Shown here piece after piece: positions 26,369 through 35,537 of a stretch of DNA of 64,000 nucleotides (positions are counted from its first letter, which is position 1; each line of letters starts with the position of its first letter). The position numbers and the translations under genes were made by a program. Below the pieces are notes generated by a model. It was given only the letters and a program-made list of their open reading frames with translations. It was not told where the DNA came from and did no database searches. The DNA is from Sphingobacterium sp. N143 (GTDB lineage Bacteria; Bacteroidota; Bacteroidia; Sphingobacteriales; Sphingobacteriaceae): NCBI RefSeq assembly GCF_030325625.1, contig NZ_JACAIS010000001.1:1-64000 (forward strand), written 5' to 3'.

Positions 26369-29300
26369 ATGAAAAAATTGTTGATTGTTCTCGTTATTTT
26401 ATGTCAATGCAAACTGTTGGTCGCACAACCAAACCGGGCTTGTTTCTTCTCTCTCGAGGATGGGCTGACCAACGAGCAAGTACTGGATGTGGTACATGAT
26501 GATAACGGTTTTATGTGGGTAGCGACAGAACTGGGGTTAAACCGATTTGCGGGGAAGGCATTTAAGTCTTATTATGCTGCTGAAAAGCAGGACGGACAAT
26601 CTGTCAATAGCAACGAGATCAATACCTTGTTGTATACGGATAAAAAATTGTATATCGGTACCCGTTCCAATGGCCTGAATGTACTCGACCTGAACACCAA
26701 TAAATTTACCTACTACCTGCATGATCCGGCAGATCCAAAGTCCATTGCCACCAATGATATAACGGATATGATCAAGGCAAAGGATGGAACACTGTGGCTG
26801 GCGACTTATCATCAGGGGATACAGCATTTCGATCCGGCCAAAAAGGAGTTTAGTCGTTTCAATAAAAAGAACTTGGTAGGGCTTCCTGAAAATAGTATAT
26901 GGTCTTTAGCGGAAGACGGTAGTGGGATGCTTTATATTGGACATGTCAAGGAAGGGCTTACGATATTGGATCCGAAGCATCGCTCCTTAAAACGATTGAC
27001 CAGTCGAAATACCACCGGACAGTTGCCCAACAACGAAGTCAAAGTCTTGTTTTGTGACCGTTTTGACAATATTTGGATCGGCACACGAAAGGGGCTTGCG
27101 GTGTACCATGCCGCAAGTGGTCAGCTTAAGCATATTCCCTTGTTGAAGTCGTCGAAAAATGGAAATGAGCCCTTTGTTTATGCGATTAAGGAAATCGGAG
27201 ATACCATTTGGATCGGAGCTGAATCATCCCAGCTTTTTGTATTACAGGCGGCTTATGGATACGACAAACGGGTTGAAGGTGTCAAGCAGCTGCAGGTCTA
27301 TAATCTGGGAAAGGGAAATAATGCGATGGTGCAGCATATTGCCCCCGACAGATTTGGCAATGTCTGGCTTGCGGTATATGGTGGCGGTGTAGGCGTAGTC
27401 AGCCATATTCAACCCTTTTTCAATGTTTTCCCACGAGAAGGAATGCTTTCAGACCGTTTGGCCACAGTGAGCAATATTATTGTGCGTGACAATCGGACAG
27501 TGTGGTTAACGACGGAAGGCTCCGGAATTGTGGAAATGGATCAATCGGGGCATTTGCGCAAGCAGATGACACAGAAGAACGGCAGTCCTGACGATTTTGT
27601 CCTGACGGCCCTGAAGGATCATCACCAGCATATCTGGCTGGGACTGAGAAAGGGTGGTGTGGCGGTTCAGTATGCCGGAACAGCCAAATGGCATGAAATT
27701 GATCTGGGGGAACCTGTATCGGAGGTACGGGCCATGTTTGAAGATCACCGTGGTGCAATTTGGATTGCCGCATATCAGGGGCTTTTTATCTATGATCCAC
27801 TGAACCATACAGTACAAAAATTATTGATCAATGATCCTATGTTGGGCGACTATGCCCCTAGAGCACTTGTCGAAGATGCACAGCATAATATGTGGGTGGG
27901 GACCTATGGACAAGGGTTGTATGTCTATGATAGCCATCGAAAATTACTTCGGAAAATGAACAGTGGCAATGGATTGCACAACAACACCATCAATCATCTG
28001 CTGCGGGATCGGAACAACAACATCTGGATAGCCACCAATCAAGGGCTAGTGCTCCAGGAGGCTCAGCAGAAAATAGGGACACTGAAAGTACCTGCCATGC
28101 CGGGTGGCAATGCCTGGTTATTCGTCAATGGACTAGCCGAAGACCAGCATGGACATATCTGGTGCTCTACCAAATCGGGCATGTTGCGCTACCTACCTCA
28201 TGAGAAGCGTTTTCTTCCCTATGATCAGTCGTTCGGCCTGCCATTGGGGGGCTTTATCAATGGAAGTGTAGGGCAAGATTTATCGGGTAGGCTGTTTTTT
28301 GGGATGCAGGACGGGATATGTTATTTTGAACCCAATAAAATTCCGTCTAATCTACCGACATCACCAGTACTGATCAGCAGATTTATCGTATTCCGATCTG
28401 GCGAATTAAATGCGCAGCAGGATAAATACCCCTCACAGTCCCAGGAGATCAGACTGGATCATAATGAAAACAGCTTTCGTATTGAACTTGCGGTAATGGA
28501 TTATGCCCTGGATGGACTGGTCGAATTTGGCTATCAGTTACAGGGCTTGAACAATGATTGGATTTTTCTCGGCAACGAGACCAATCTTGATTTTCGTAAT
28601 ATTCCTTATGGGGATCATGAGCTACTGATCCGGACACGTATGAAAAATGGACAGTGGTCGCAGACATACCAGCGTTTGCTGATCAAGATCACTCCTCCTT
28701 TTTATTTAAGCATGGCCGCCAAAATGATTTATTTTCTAATCTTTTTGTTGATTGTATATGCGCTTATTTTCTTTTATATCAAGAGAATGAAGGCTGAGTC
28801 TGAACTGAAACTTAAAGAGCGTCAGCACCTACAGGATGAGCAGCTGCATTTGGAACGGATGAATTTTTTTACGCATATCACCCATGAGCTCCGGACACCG
28901 TTAACGCTGATCCTAGGCCCGCTTGATGATCTGTCGCAGGAGAGTCGACTGTCCGCCAAACATAAAGGTCTGGTACAGACCGTCCAGAAAAGTGCGAACA
29001 GGCTGTTTACATTGGTCAATCAGCTGCTGGAATTTAGAAAGGTTGAATCGCAGTTTAAACCTCTTGTACTGGAGGCTGGTTACTTGAGTGATATGCTGGT
29101 CGACATTGTGCAGAAGTATAAAACCTTGAATACCAAGTCTAAGCTCCAGCTATTGTCGGACCTACCCAACAGGGATGTCCGCACCTTGTTTGACGCTGAA
29201 ATTGTACAGTTGATCTTGGATAATCTCCTGTCCAATGCCTATAAGTACACGGATTCTGGGTATATCAAGCTGAGCTTGCAATATGAAGAATCGAATCTGT

Positions 29301-30385
29301 CCAATTGGGCTGTATTGTCGGTAGAGGATACTGGCTGCGGCATTCCCGCGGAAGAAATAGACCGGATTTTCGATAAATTTTATCAAATACCACGTGCAGG
29401 AGTTCAGGGTACGGGAATAGGGCTGGCCCTGGTGAAAGAACTCATGGCCATCCATCAAGGAAAGATCCATATAACAAGTACCGAAGGTGTGGGGACGAAG
29501 GTATCACTGCGATTCCTGGCAAATAAAGTTGTGGCTGACAAGGGGGATGAGACAGACTTAGACCTGGAAGCGCAACCCGATGTAATGGAAAATGCCCGGC
29601 CTCTTGTTCTTTTGGTTGAAGATGATGCTGATCTGCGTGAATATTTGGGAAATACGCTACAGCTAAACTATGATGTTTTGTTGGCAGAAAATGGTGCTAT
29701 TGGCTTTGAAGTGGCTCAAACAAATGTACCGGACCTGATCATAAGTGATGTAATGATGCCGGACATGGATGGTTTTACACTGGCAGAAAAATTGAAAACC
29801 GAACGGGCGACAAGCCATGTCCCTTTCATTGTACTGACGGCCAAGGATACAGAACTGGACCGTCAGCGGGGCTACGATCTTGGGGTTGATTCTTACTTGA
29901 TCAAACCGGTCGGAGGGGCCCTGCTGTTTAAACGTATCGACAACCTATTGCGTAAGCAGAGAGCTATGAATAGTTGGATTTTACAGAAAATAAAATCCGA
30001 TGAGCCAGCAGATGGACCAAACAGGCAGGTAGAGAGAAAAGATGCATTGTGGCGTGAAAATGTATTTGTACAGGATTTTGTGTCTATTGTGGAGCAACAT
30101 ATGCAGGATGAGGTATTGGATGCGGCCACCTTGGCCGAAAGAATGAATATGAGCCAATCGACCTTATACCGAAAACTCAAAGGCATCACAGGCAAGAATA
30201 TCAATCAGCTGGTGCGTAAAATACGGATACACCGGGCCGCTGAATTGCTTCGGTCGGGGGCGTACAATGTGACTGAAGTCTCCTTTATGGTAGGAATCAA
30301 TAGTGCCATCTATTTTAGACAGTGCTTTAAAGAAGAATTTGGACAGCTCCCATCAGAATACCAAAAGTCCGATATGAAGACCTGA
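26369..30385 (+). CDS. Hybrid two-component system (HTCS) regulator of PUL 1
   Basis: 1338 residues, all parts of a phosphorelay in one chain. A signal or anchor (1-20); two seven-bladed propellers of ligand-binding repeats (about 25-650, e.g. DDNGFMWVATELGLNRF); a Y_Y_Y beta-sandwich (about 700-775); one membrane helix (about 786-806); HisKA with His839 in FTHITHELRTP; HATPase (about 940-1060); a receiver domain with Asp1127 in IISDVMMPDMDG; and a C-terminal AraC-type double helix-turn-helix (about 1230-1335). It senses an oligosaccharide in the periplasm and activates PUL genes. It is third in an operon after the GH51 and GH97 genes and directly upstream of susC. Confidence 0.96.
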   Translation: MKKLLIVLVILCQCKLLVAQPNRACFFSLEDGLTNEQVLDVVHDDNGFMWVATELGLNRFAGKAFKSYYAAEKQDGQSVNSNEINTLLYTDKKLYIGTRSNGLNVLDLNTNKFTYYLHDPADPKSIATNDITDMIKAKDGTLWLATYHQGIQHFDPAKKEFSRFNKKNLVGLPENSIWSLAEDGSGMLYIGHVKEGLTILDPKHRSLKRLTSRNTTGQLPNNEVKVLFCDRFDNIWIGTRKGLAVYHAASGQLKHIPLLKSSKNGNEPFVYAIKEIGDTIWIGAESSQLFVLQAAYGYDKRVEGVKQLQVYNLGKGNNAMVQHIAPDRFGNVWLAVYGGGVGVVSHIQPFFNVFPREGMLSDRLATVSNIIVRDNRTVWLTTEGSGIVEMDQSGHLRKQMTQKNGSPDDFVLTALKDHHQHIWLGLRKGGVAVQYAGTAKWHEIDLGEPVSEVRAMFEDHRGAIWIAAYQGLFIYDPLNHTVQKLLINDPMLGDYAPRALVEDAQHNMWVGTYGQGLYVYDSHRKLLRKMNSGNGLHNNTINHLLRDRNNNIWIATNQGLVLQEAQQKIGTLKVPAMPGGNAWLFVNGLAEDQHGHIWCSTKSGMLRYLPHEKRFLPYDQSFGLPLGGFINGSVGQDLSGRLFFGMQDGICYFEPNKIPSNLPTSPVLISRFIVFRSGELNAQQDKYPSQSQEIRLDHNENSFRIELAVMDYALDGLVEFGYQLQGLNNDWIFLGNETNLDFRNIPYGDHELLIRTRMKNGQWSQTYQRLLIKITPPFYLSMAAKMIYFLIFLLIVYALIFFYIKRMKAESELKLKERQHLQDEQLHLERMNFFTHITHELRTPLTLILGPLDDLSQESRLSAKHKGLVQTVQKSANRLFTLVNQLLEFRKVESQFKPLVLEAGYLSDMLVDIVQKYKTLNTKSKLQLLSDLPNRDVRTLFDAEIVQLILDNLLSNAYKYTDSGYIKLSLQYEESNLSNWAVLSVEDTGCGIPAEEIDRIFDKFYQIPRAGVQGTGIGLALVKELMAIHQGKIHITSTEGVGTKVSLRFLANKVVADKGDETDLDLEAQPDVMENARPLVLLVEDDADLREYLGNTLQLNYDVLLAENGAIGFEVAQTNVPDLIISDVMMPDMDGFTLAEKLKTERATSHVPFIVLTAKDTELDRQRGYDLGVDSYLIKPVGGALLFKRIDNLLRKQRAMNSWILQKIKSDEPADGPNRQVERKDALWRENVFVQDFVSIVEQHMQDEVLDAATLAERMNMSQSTLYRKLKGITGKNINQLVRKIRIHRAAELLRSGAYNVTEVSFMVGINSAIYFRQCFKEEFGQLPSEYQKSDMKT

Positions 30386-30510
30386 CCATGGAGTCGTTAG
30401 ATTGCTGAAATGTTAGAAATAGACGCCAATTGCTGCGAAAACCTGCTTTTTGACCGAAAATTATATGGTATTTGACGGATTTGTATACGGTCTGATGCTT
30501 TAAAATCCCC

Positions 30511-30518
30511 TAAGTTTG
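30511..30518 (+). promoter_or_regulatory. TAnnTTTG element upstream of PUL 1 susC
   Basis: TAAGTTTG matches the -7 consensus 133 bases before the susC start in the 266-base gap after the HTCS gene. A TTTG at 30480-30483 is 27 bases upstream, too far for a standard -33 element. A 7-bp direct repeat CATGTAA (30565 and 30574) and the palindrome AACTATAGTT (30580-30589) follow. The region is a likely HTCS-controlled promoter, but the exact elements are uncertain. Confidence 0.35.
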
Positions 30519-30651
30519 ATCGTATAATCAATTATAAATCTGGGTAGGGAGCAGCAATGCGACTCATGTAACGCATGTAAACTATAGTTTATCACCTCAT
30601 TGTCTTTTCTGACTGGATTATATTATTTAATGTTTAATCGTATAGAAATTT

Positions 30652-33600
30652 ATGAACAACCTAAAAATTGTTTCTTTGTATACGATGTTGAGCGTTGCGC
30701 CAACATTGTTATACGCCCAGGGGAAAATTACAGGGCAGGTCTTGAATGATGCCAATGAACCTATTATAGGTGCAAGCGTGGTTGTCGATGGTGGAGGAAA
30801 GGGGACTTCAACAGACAGATCGGGGAAATTTGAACTGAACGCCAGCAAAGGTATCCTCATTGTATCTTTTGTCGGTTACAAAACGCAACGGGTACCATTC
30901 AGTGAAACGACAAATCTGAAAATACGGCTGGAAAATGATGATCATGTGCTGGAAGACGTTGTGGTCGTCGGCTATGGTACACAGCGTAAAGCTACAGTGA
31001 CGGGTTCTATTTCGGAGGTAAAGGGCAAGGACCTGGTGAAAAGCCCGCAGCCGAATCTGTCCAATTCGCTCGCCGGACGTTTTTCAGGTGTGGTGATCAA
31101 TAACCGTAGTGGCGAGCCAGGCTATGATGGTTCGTCCATTACCGTACGCGGACAGGCGACAACGGGAAGTAACGATGTGTTGGTCGTGGTGGATGGTGTA
31201 CCTGGACAGGTAGGTGGTCTGGAGCGTTTGGATCCCAATGATATTGAAAGCATTTCGGTCCTAAAAGATGCTTCAGCGGCTATTTATGGTAATCGAGCAG
31301 CCAATGGTGTTATTCTAGTGACTACCAAACGTGGAAAAAGTGGTAAACCCGCGATCACTTATAGTGGCAACCAGGGATTCAGCTCACCAACACGACTGCC
31401 GAAGATGGCTGATGCAGCAACATACGCCATACTACGCAATGAAATAGCCTATGGCAATAGTCCGGCCGAAGGAATGAATCAGATTTATTCGACAGAACAA
31501 ATTCAACAGTTTAGGGATGGTTCGGATCCTTTGCTGTATCCGAATACCGATTGGGCGAATATCACATTGAAAAATACAGCTTTACAAAGTCAGCATAACC
31601 TGTCAGTGGCGGGTGGTACTGAAGATATACGGTACTTTATGTCTCTGGGAACAGTACGTCAGGATGGGCTGTACAAAAATGGTGTCACCAAGTACAAGCA
31701 ATATAATTTTAGGACAAATCTTGAAGCTGATATTACAGATCGGTTTAAGGTAGGACTGTCCCTGTCGGGCAGACAGGAAGACCGTAAATTTCCAATTGCC
31801 TCGGCTGGTGATATCTTTCGTTCGATCTACCGGGCTTATCCTACTGTCAGCGCATATTATCCCAATGGATTGCCCACCAGGGGAATCGAAGGATCTAACC
31901 CGGCTTTGATGGTAACGGATATCGGTGGGACAGTAGATAACCCAAAGCAGGTGTTTAATGGTATTCTAAAAGCGAGTTACCGGCTCCCATGGGTAGAGGG
32001 CTTATCTGTGGATGGCTTTTTTGCAGTGGATAAGTCGACAAATTTTGGAAAAAACTTTAGTGTTCCCTATGTTCTCAATACCTACAACCAGGGGAAAGAT
32101 ACTTACGAGGAGTCAATCGTGGGAGGGAACAACAATAAGGCTACCTTGACTGAATCACATACCAATGAATCGTTGATCACAAGTAACCTGAAGCTGAACT
32201 TTGATAGAAAATTTGGTGATCACGCAATCAATGCCTTTGTCGGGTACGAGCAAAGTAAACGGCATCTGGAATATTTTGATGCCCAGCGATTCAATTATCT
32301 TTCAACCCAGTTGCCTGAGCTCTCACAGGGGGGATCGGCTTCCACAGATTATTTGAATTCGGGGTATAGTACCAATTATACAAGGCAAAGTATCATTAGC
32401 CGTATCGCGTATAATTATGGGGAAAAATACCTCTTTGAAGGTCAGCTGCGGGCAGATGGATCATCTATTTTTCCCGATGGCAAAAGATGGGGCTATTTCC
32501 CTTCCGTATCGGCAGGATGGCGTATCAGCAAGGAAGACTGGTTTGCGGATAATGTCGGCTTTTTCGATGATGTGAAGATCAGGGCTTCTTATGGTACGCT
32601 GGGCAATGACAATGTCAATGGATTCCAGTATTTTGACAATTATACCTTGGTCGGCAATGGCCTGGTGGCTCTTTTAAATGATAAAAGCCAGATCACACCA
32701 AATGTTAAATTGGCAAAATTGGCTAACCCAGGAATAACCTGGGAGGTATCCAAGAAACTGGATGTTGGCCTAAATGCACAATTCTTAAAAAACTTCAGCG
32801 TAGAAGCGATCTATTTTCAACAGAAAAGGTCTGATATCCTAACGACCCGCAACGCGTCTATACCTGCGATATCAGGTATCGTTAACCCTTATGATGCCGA
32901 TCCGCTTGTACCCTCTGAAAATATAGGTAAAGTAAATAGTAAAGGGATAGAAGCAACACTGAGTTATCAAAAACCTGGTGATTTTAGCTGGGGTGCATCG
33001 GGTAATTTTACCCTCGCTAAAAGTGAAATAGTCTTCATTGATGAAGCTAGCGGCACCTTGGAGCATCAGCGCCAGACCGGAAGACCACTGGGGACCTATT
33101 TATTATATCACGCCGTTGGTTTGAATAGGACTGCTGCGGACCTTGAAGGAGCACCGCAGGCGCCAGGGGCTCAAATCGGAGACTTGATTTATGAGGACTA
33201 TAATCAAGACGGCAAGATAACAGCCGATGATATGCTGCGGACCAAATATGGTAATATCCCACAGATTACCTATGGTTTCAACTTGAATGCCGCTTACAAA
33301 AATGTAGACATCTCCGTTTTGTTTGCCGGACAGGCAAAAGTAAGCCAGTATGTGCTTCCTGAATCGGGAACGGTAGGCAACTTCTACAGCAGTTGGGCGG
33401 ATAATCGCTTTAATGATATCAACAATCCCGATGGAACCTATCCAAAAGTGTCCGAACGCGCATCTTCGGCCGTCAGTGGCGGTCTATATAGCAATACTTT
33501 TTGGTTGAACAATGCTTCATTCCTGCGCCTGAAAAATGTGGAAATCGGGTATACCTTACCAAGTCAGGCACTGTCGCGGCTCAAGCTGGGGGGGCTCCGG

Positions 33601-33732
33601 TTTTACGTGAATGGATTCAACCTCCTGACATGGACGAAAGTCAAGGACTATGATCCAGAAGGAAATAGCGGCAGCGGTCAATTTTATCCGCAGCAACGGA
33701 TTATCAATGTAGGTGTAAATTTAAAATTCTAA
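30652..33732 (+). CDS. SusC-like TonB-dependent glycan transporter, PUL 1
   Basis: 1026 residues without an STN domain. A signal peptide (1-23) is followed by a carboxypeptidase-like regulatory domain (about 24-92, GKITGQVLNDANEPIIGASV), a TonB-box-like DVVVVGYG (102-109), a plug with ISVLKDASAAIYGNRAANGVI (about 195-225), and an outer-membrane barrel ending IINVGVNLKF. It imports oligosaccharides captured by the adjacent SusD. The shorter N-terminus compared with the SusC at 15683-19195 fits HTCS rather than sigma/FecR control. Confidence 0.95.
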   Translation: MNNLKIVSLYTMLSVAPTLLYAQGKITGQVLNDANEPIIGASVVVDGGGKGTSTDRSGKFELNASKGILIVSFVGYKTQRVPFSETTNLKIRLENDDHVLEDVVVVGYGTQRKATVTGSISEVKGKDLVKSPQPNLSNSLAGRFSGVVINNRSGEPGYDGSSITVRGQATTGSNDVLVVVDGVPGQVGGLERLDPNDIESISVLKDASAAIYGNRAANGVILVTTKRGKSGKPAITYSGNQGFSSPTRLPKMADAATYAILRNEIAYGNSPAEGMNQIYSTEQIQQFRDGSDPLLYPNTDWANITLKNTALQSQHNLSVAGGTEDIRYFMSLGTVRQDGLYKNGVTKYKQYNFRTNLEADITDRFKVGLSLSGRQEDRKFPIASAGDIFRSIYRAYPTVSAYYPNGLPTRGIEGSNPALMVTDIGGTVDNPKQVFNGILKASYRLPWVEGLSVDGFFAVDKSTNFGKNFSVPYVLNTYNQGKDTYEESIVGGNNNKATLTESHTNESLITSNLKLNFDRKFGDHAINAFVGYEQSKRHLEYFDAQRFNYLSTQLPELSQGGSASTDYLNSGYSTNYTRQSIISRIAYNYGEKYLFEGQLRADGSSIFPDGKRWGYFPSVSAGWRISKEDWFADNVGFFDDVKIRASYGTLGNDNVNGFQYFDNYTLVGNGLVALLNDKSQITPNVKLAKLANPGITWEVSKKLDVGLNAQFLKNFSVEAIYFQQKRSDILTTRNASIPAISGIVNPYDADPLVPSENIGKVNSKGIEATLSYQKPGDFSWGASGNFTLAKSEIVFIDEASGTLEHQRQTGRPLGTYLLYHAVGLNRTAADLEGAPQAPGAQIGDLIYEDYNQDGKITADDMLRTKYGNIPQITYGFNLNAAYKNVDISVLFAGQAKVSQYVLPESGTVGNFYSSWADNRFNDINNPDGTYPKVSERASSAVSGGLYSNTFWLNNASFLRLKNVEIGYTLPSQALSRLKLGGLRFYVNGFNLLTWTKVKDYDPEGNSGSGQFYPQQRIINVGVNLKF

Positions 33733-33747
33733 GGAGGAAGATAACAG

Positions 33748-35463
33748 ATGAAATCTTTAAGTAAATATATGCTGCCCCTAGTTTTGGGCACGACGATCTT
33801 CTCGGCTTGCAATAAAAACCTATTGGACGTAACAGCCACAGATCGTATTTCAACCGAAGCTATAGAGACGGATACAGCCGTTTTGGAAGCTTTTATCATC
33901 AATAGATATATCGGCGAACGGGTCATATCCAACGAAGCGGATGGGACCAATCCGGGGTTTGGGCGGGGCTTTGAATATGCTCTTTGGTCCTCGCTGACAG
34001 ACGAATCGATGTATACCAATGATGACAACACCTGGCTCATTATCCGTGGACAGTTGTCTCCAGAAAATCTAGGCGCTGCAGGTTCGCTCTGGGCACGTAG
34101 CTACCGCAGTATCCGGGAGTGCAATTATGCGAAGCAAGTATTGGCCAAGATACCAATGAGCCCATCACATAAGCGGCAGCTGGAAGGAGAAATTCAATTT
34201 ATACGGGCATTCCGCTATCATGACCTGATTCGAAATTTTGGTCGTGTCGTATTGATGGGAGATACCGTTTATGGTTTGAAAGATGACCTGACCACTGCGC
34301 GCCTATTTGAGCGAAAATCCATTCAGGAAGGAATAAACTATGTCATCAATGAACTGAATGCGGCAATTGAAAAATTGCCTATGGACAACAACGATGGAAA
34401 CTGGGTAACCGGCCGCGCGACAAAAGGAGCGGCAATGGCACTGAAATCAAGACTGCTGCTCTATGCGGCAAGCCCGCTCTATGCTGCAGGCAGCTGGGCA
34501 GCAGCAGCGCAAGCTGCGCAGGACCTCATAGCACTCCATAAATATAGTTTGTATACTGGTGGATATCAATCCTTGTTTTTGACAGACCGAAACCCTGAAA
34601 CCATCTTCGCCCGTTACTATACAAAAAATGCAAATCACGTGCATCTGGAAATTGCTAATGGGCCGAACGGTTATGGTGGATGGGGTGGCAATACACCTTA
34701 CCAAAACTTGGTTGATGCTTATGAAATGAAAAATGGGAAAGCTCCCTTTCATGAAGATGGTACGGTCAATGCCGCGTCGGGATATGATCCTCAGAATCCT
34801 TATATCAACCGTGACCCACGTTTTGAGGCAACCATCTTATATAATGGTTCAATGTATCGGGGAAGGGCTGTTGAAACCTTTACACCTGGGGGACAGGATA
34901 GTCCAGAAGGAAATGATAATTGGAATACCTCAAAAACAGGATATTATTTGCGTAAATTTATGAACGACGCTTATCCACTGCAGAATCCTTGGGGAAATGC
35001 TGGATTCCAACCGTGGAATTATTTTCGCTATGCCGAAATCTTATTGAATTATGCCGAAGCTGCAAATGAGGCCTATGGCCCGGATGTCGTTCCTACCGGT
35101 GGAACCCTGACTGCCAGACAGGCACTGAATCTGGTACGGGCTAGACCTTCAGTGGAGATGCCTGCAATTCCGGTAGGACAATCGAAGGAGGAATTTAGAA
35201 AAAATGTACGTTATGAACGTCGGGTGGAGCTGGCATTTGAAGAACATCGTTTCTATGATGTCCGGAGATGGAAGATCGCCATGGAAACGGAGAATGTTCC
35301 GGCATATGGGGTGACAATAACAAAGGGAAACAATGGCCTGACCTATAAACGGAAAGAGGCATTGTCTGGACGCCTGTTTGAAGAAAAACACTATTGGCTT
35401 CCAATTCCACGTAGTGAAATATTGTCATCTAATGGACAGCTGGAGCAAAATCCAGGTTATTAA
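33748..35463 (+). CDS. SusD-like glycan-binding lipoprotein, PUL 1
   Basis: 571 residues with lipobox IFSAC (Cys21). Family marks include the FIRAFRYHDLIRNFG helix (about 150-165), the TPR-like AKQVLAKIPM segment, the YAEILLNYAEAANEAYG block (about 430) followed by RVELAFEEHRFYDVRRWK, and the terminal HYWLPIPRSEILSSNGQLEQNPGY. It caps the SusC channel at the cell surface and gives part of the glycan specificity. It starts 15 bases after susC. A strong stem-loop follows it, before the GH43 gene. Confidence 0.95.
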   Translation: MKSLSKYMLPLVLGTTIFSACNKNLLDVTATDRISTEAIETDTAVLEAFIINRYIGERVISNEADGTNPGFGRGFEYALWSSLTDESMYTNDDNTWLIIRGQLSPENLGAAGSLWARSYRSIRECNYAKQVLAKIPMSPSHKRQLEGEIQFIRAFRYHDLIRNFGRVVLMGDTVYGLKDDLTTARLFERKSIQEGINYVINELNAAIEKLPMDNNDGNWVTGRATKGAAMALKSRLLLYAASPLYAAGSWAAAAQAAQDLIALHKYSLYTGGYQSLFLTDRNPETIFARYYTKNANHVHLEIANGPNGYGGWGGNTPYQNLVDAYEMKNGKAPFHEDGTVNAASGYDPQNPYINRDPRFEATILYNGSMYRGRAVETFTPGGQDSPEGNDNWNTSKTGYYLRKFMNDAYPLQNPWGNAGFQPWNYFRYAEILLNYAEAANEAYGPDVVPTGGTLTARQALNLVRARPSVEMPAIPVGQSKEEFRKNVRYERRVELAFEEHRFYDVRRWKIAMETENVPAYGVTITKGNNGLTYKRKEALSGRLFEEKHYWLPIPRSEILSSNGQLEQNPGY

Positions 35464-35500
35464 TCGTCTTCCCGGCTGTGGAATGGGCCGGGAAGATGAT
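35463..35500 (+). promoter_or_regulatory. Intercistronic stem-loop after PUL 1 susD
   Basis: A 10-bp perfect stem (TCTTCCCGGC at 35467-35476, complement at 35487-35496) extends to about 14 bp with one G-U pair. No T-run follows (ACATAGAAAA), so it is more likely an RNA-stabilising or partial-attenuation stem than a full terminator. It could set higher susCD than glycosidase levels. Confidence 0.55.
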
Positions 35501-35537
35501 ACATAGAAAAACTAAGTTTTTACAAATAATTTAATAC

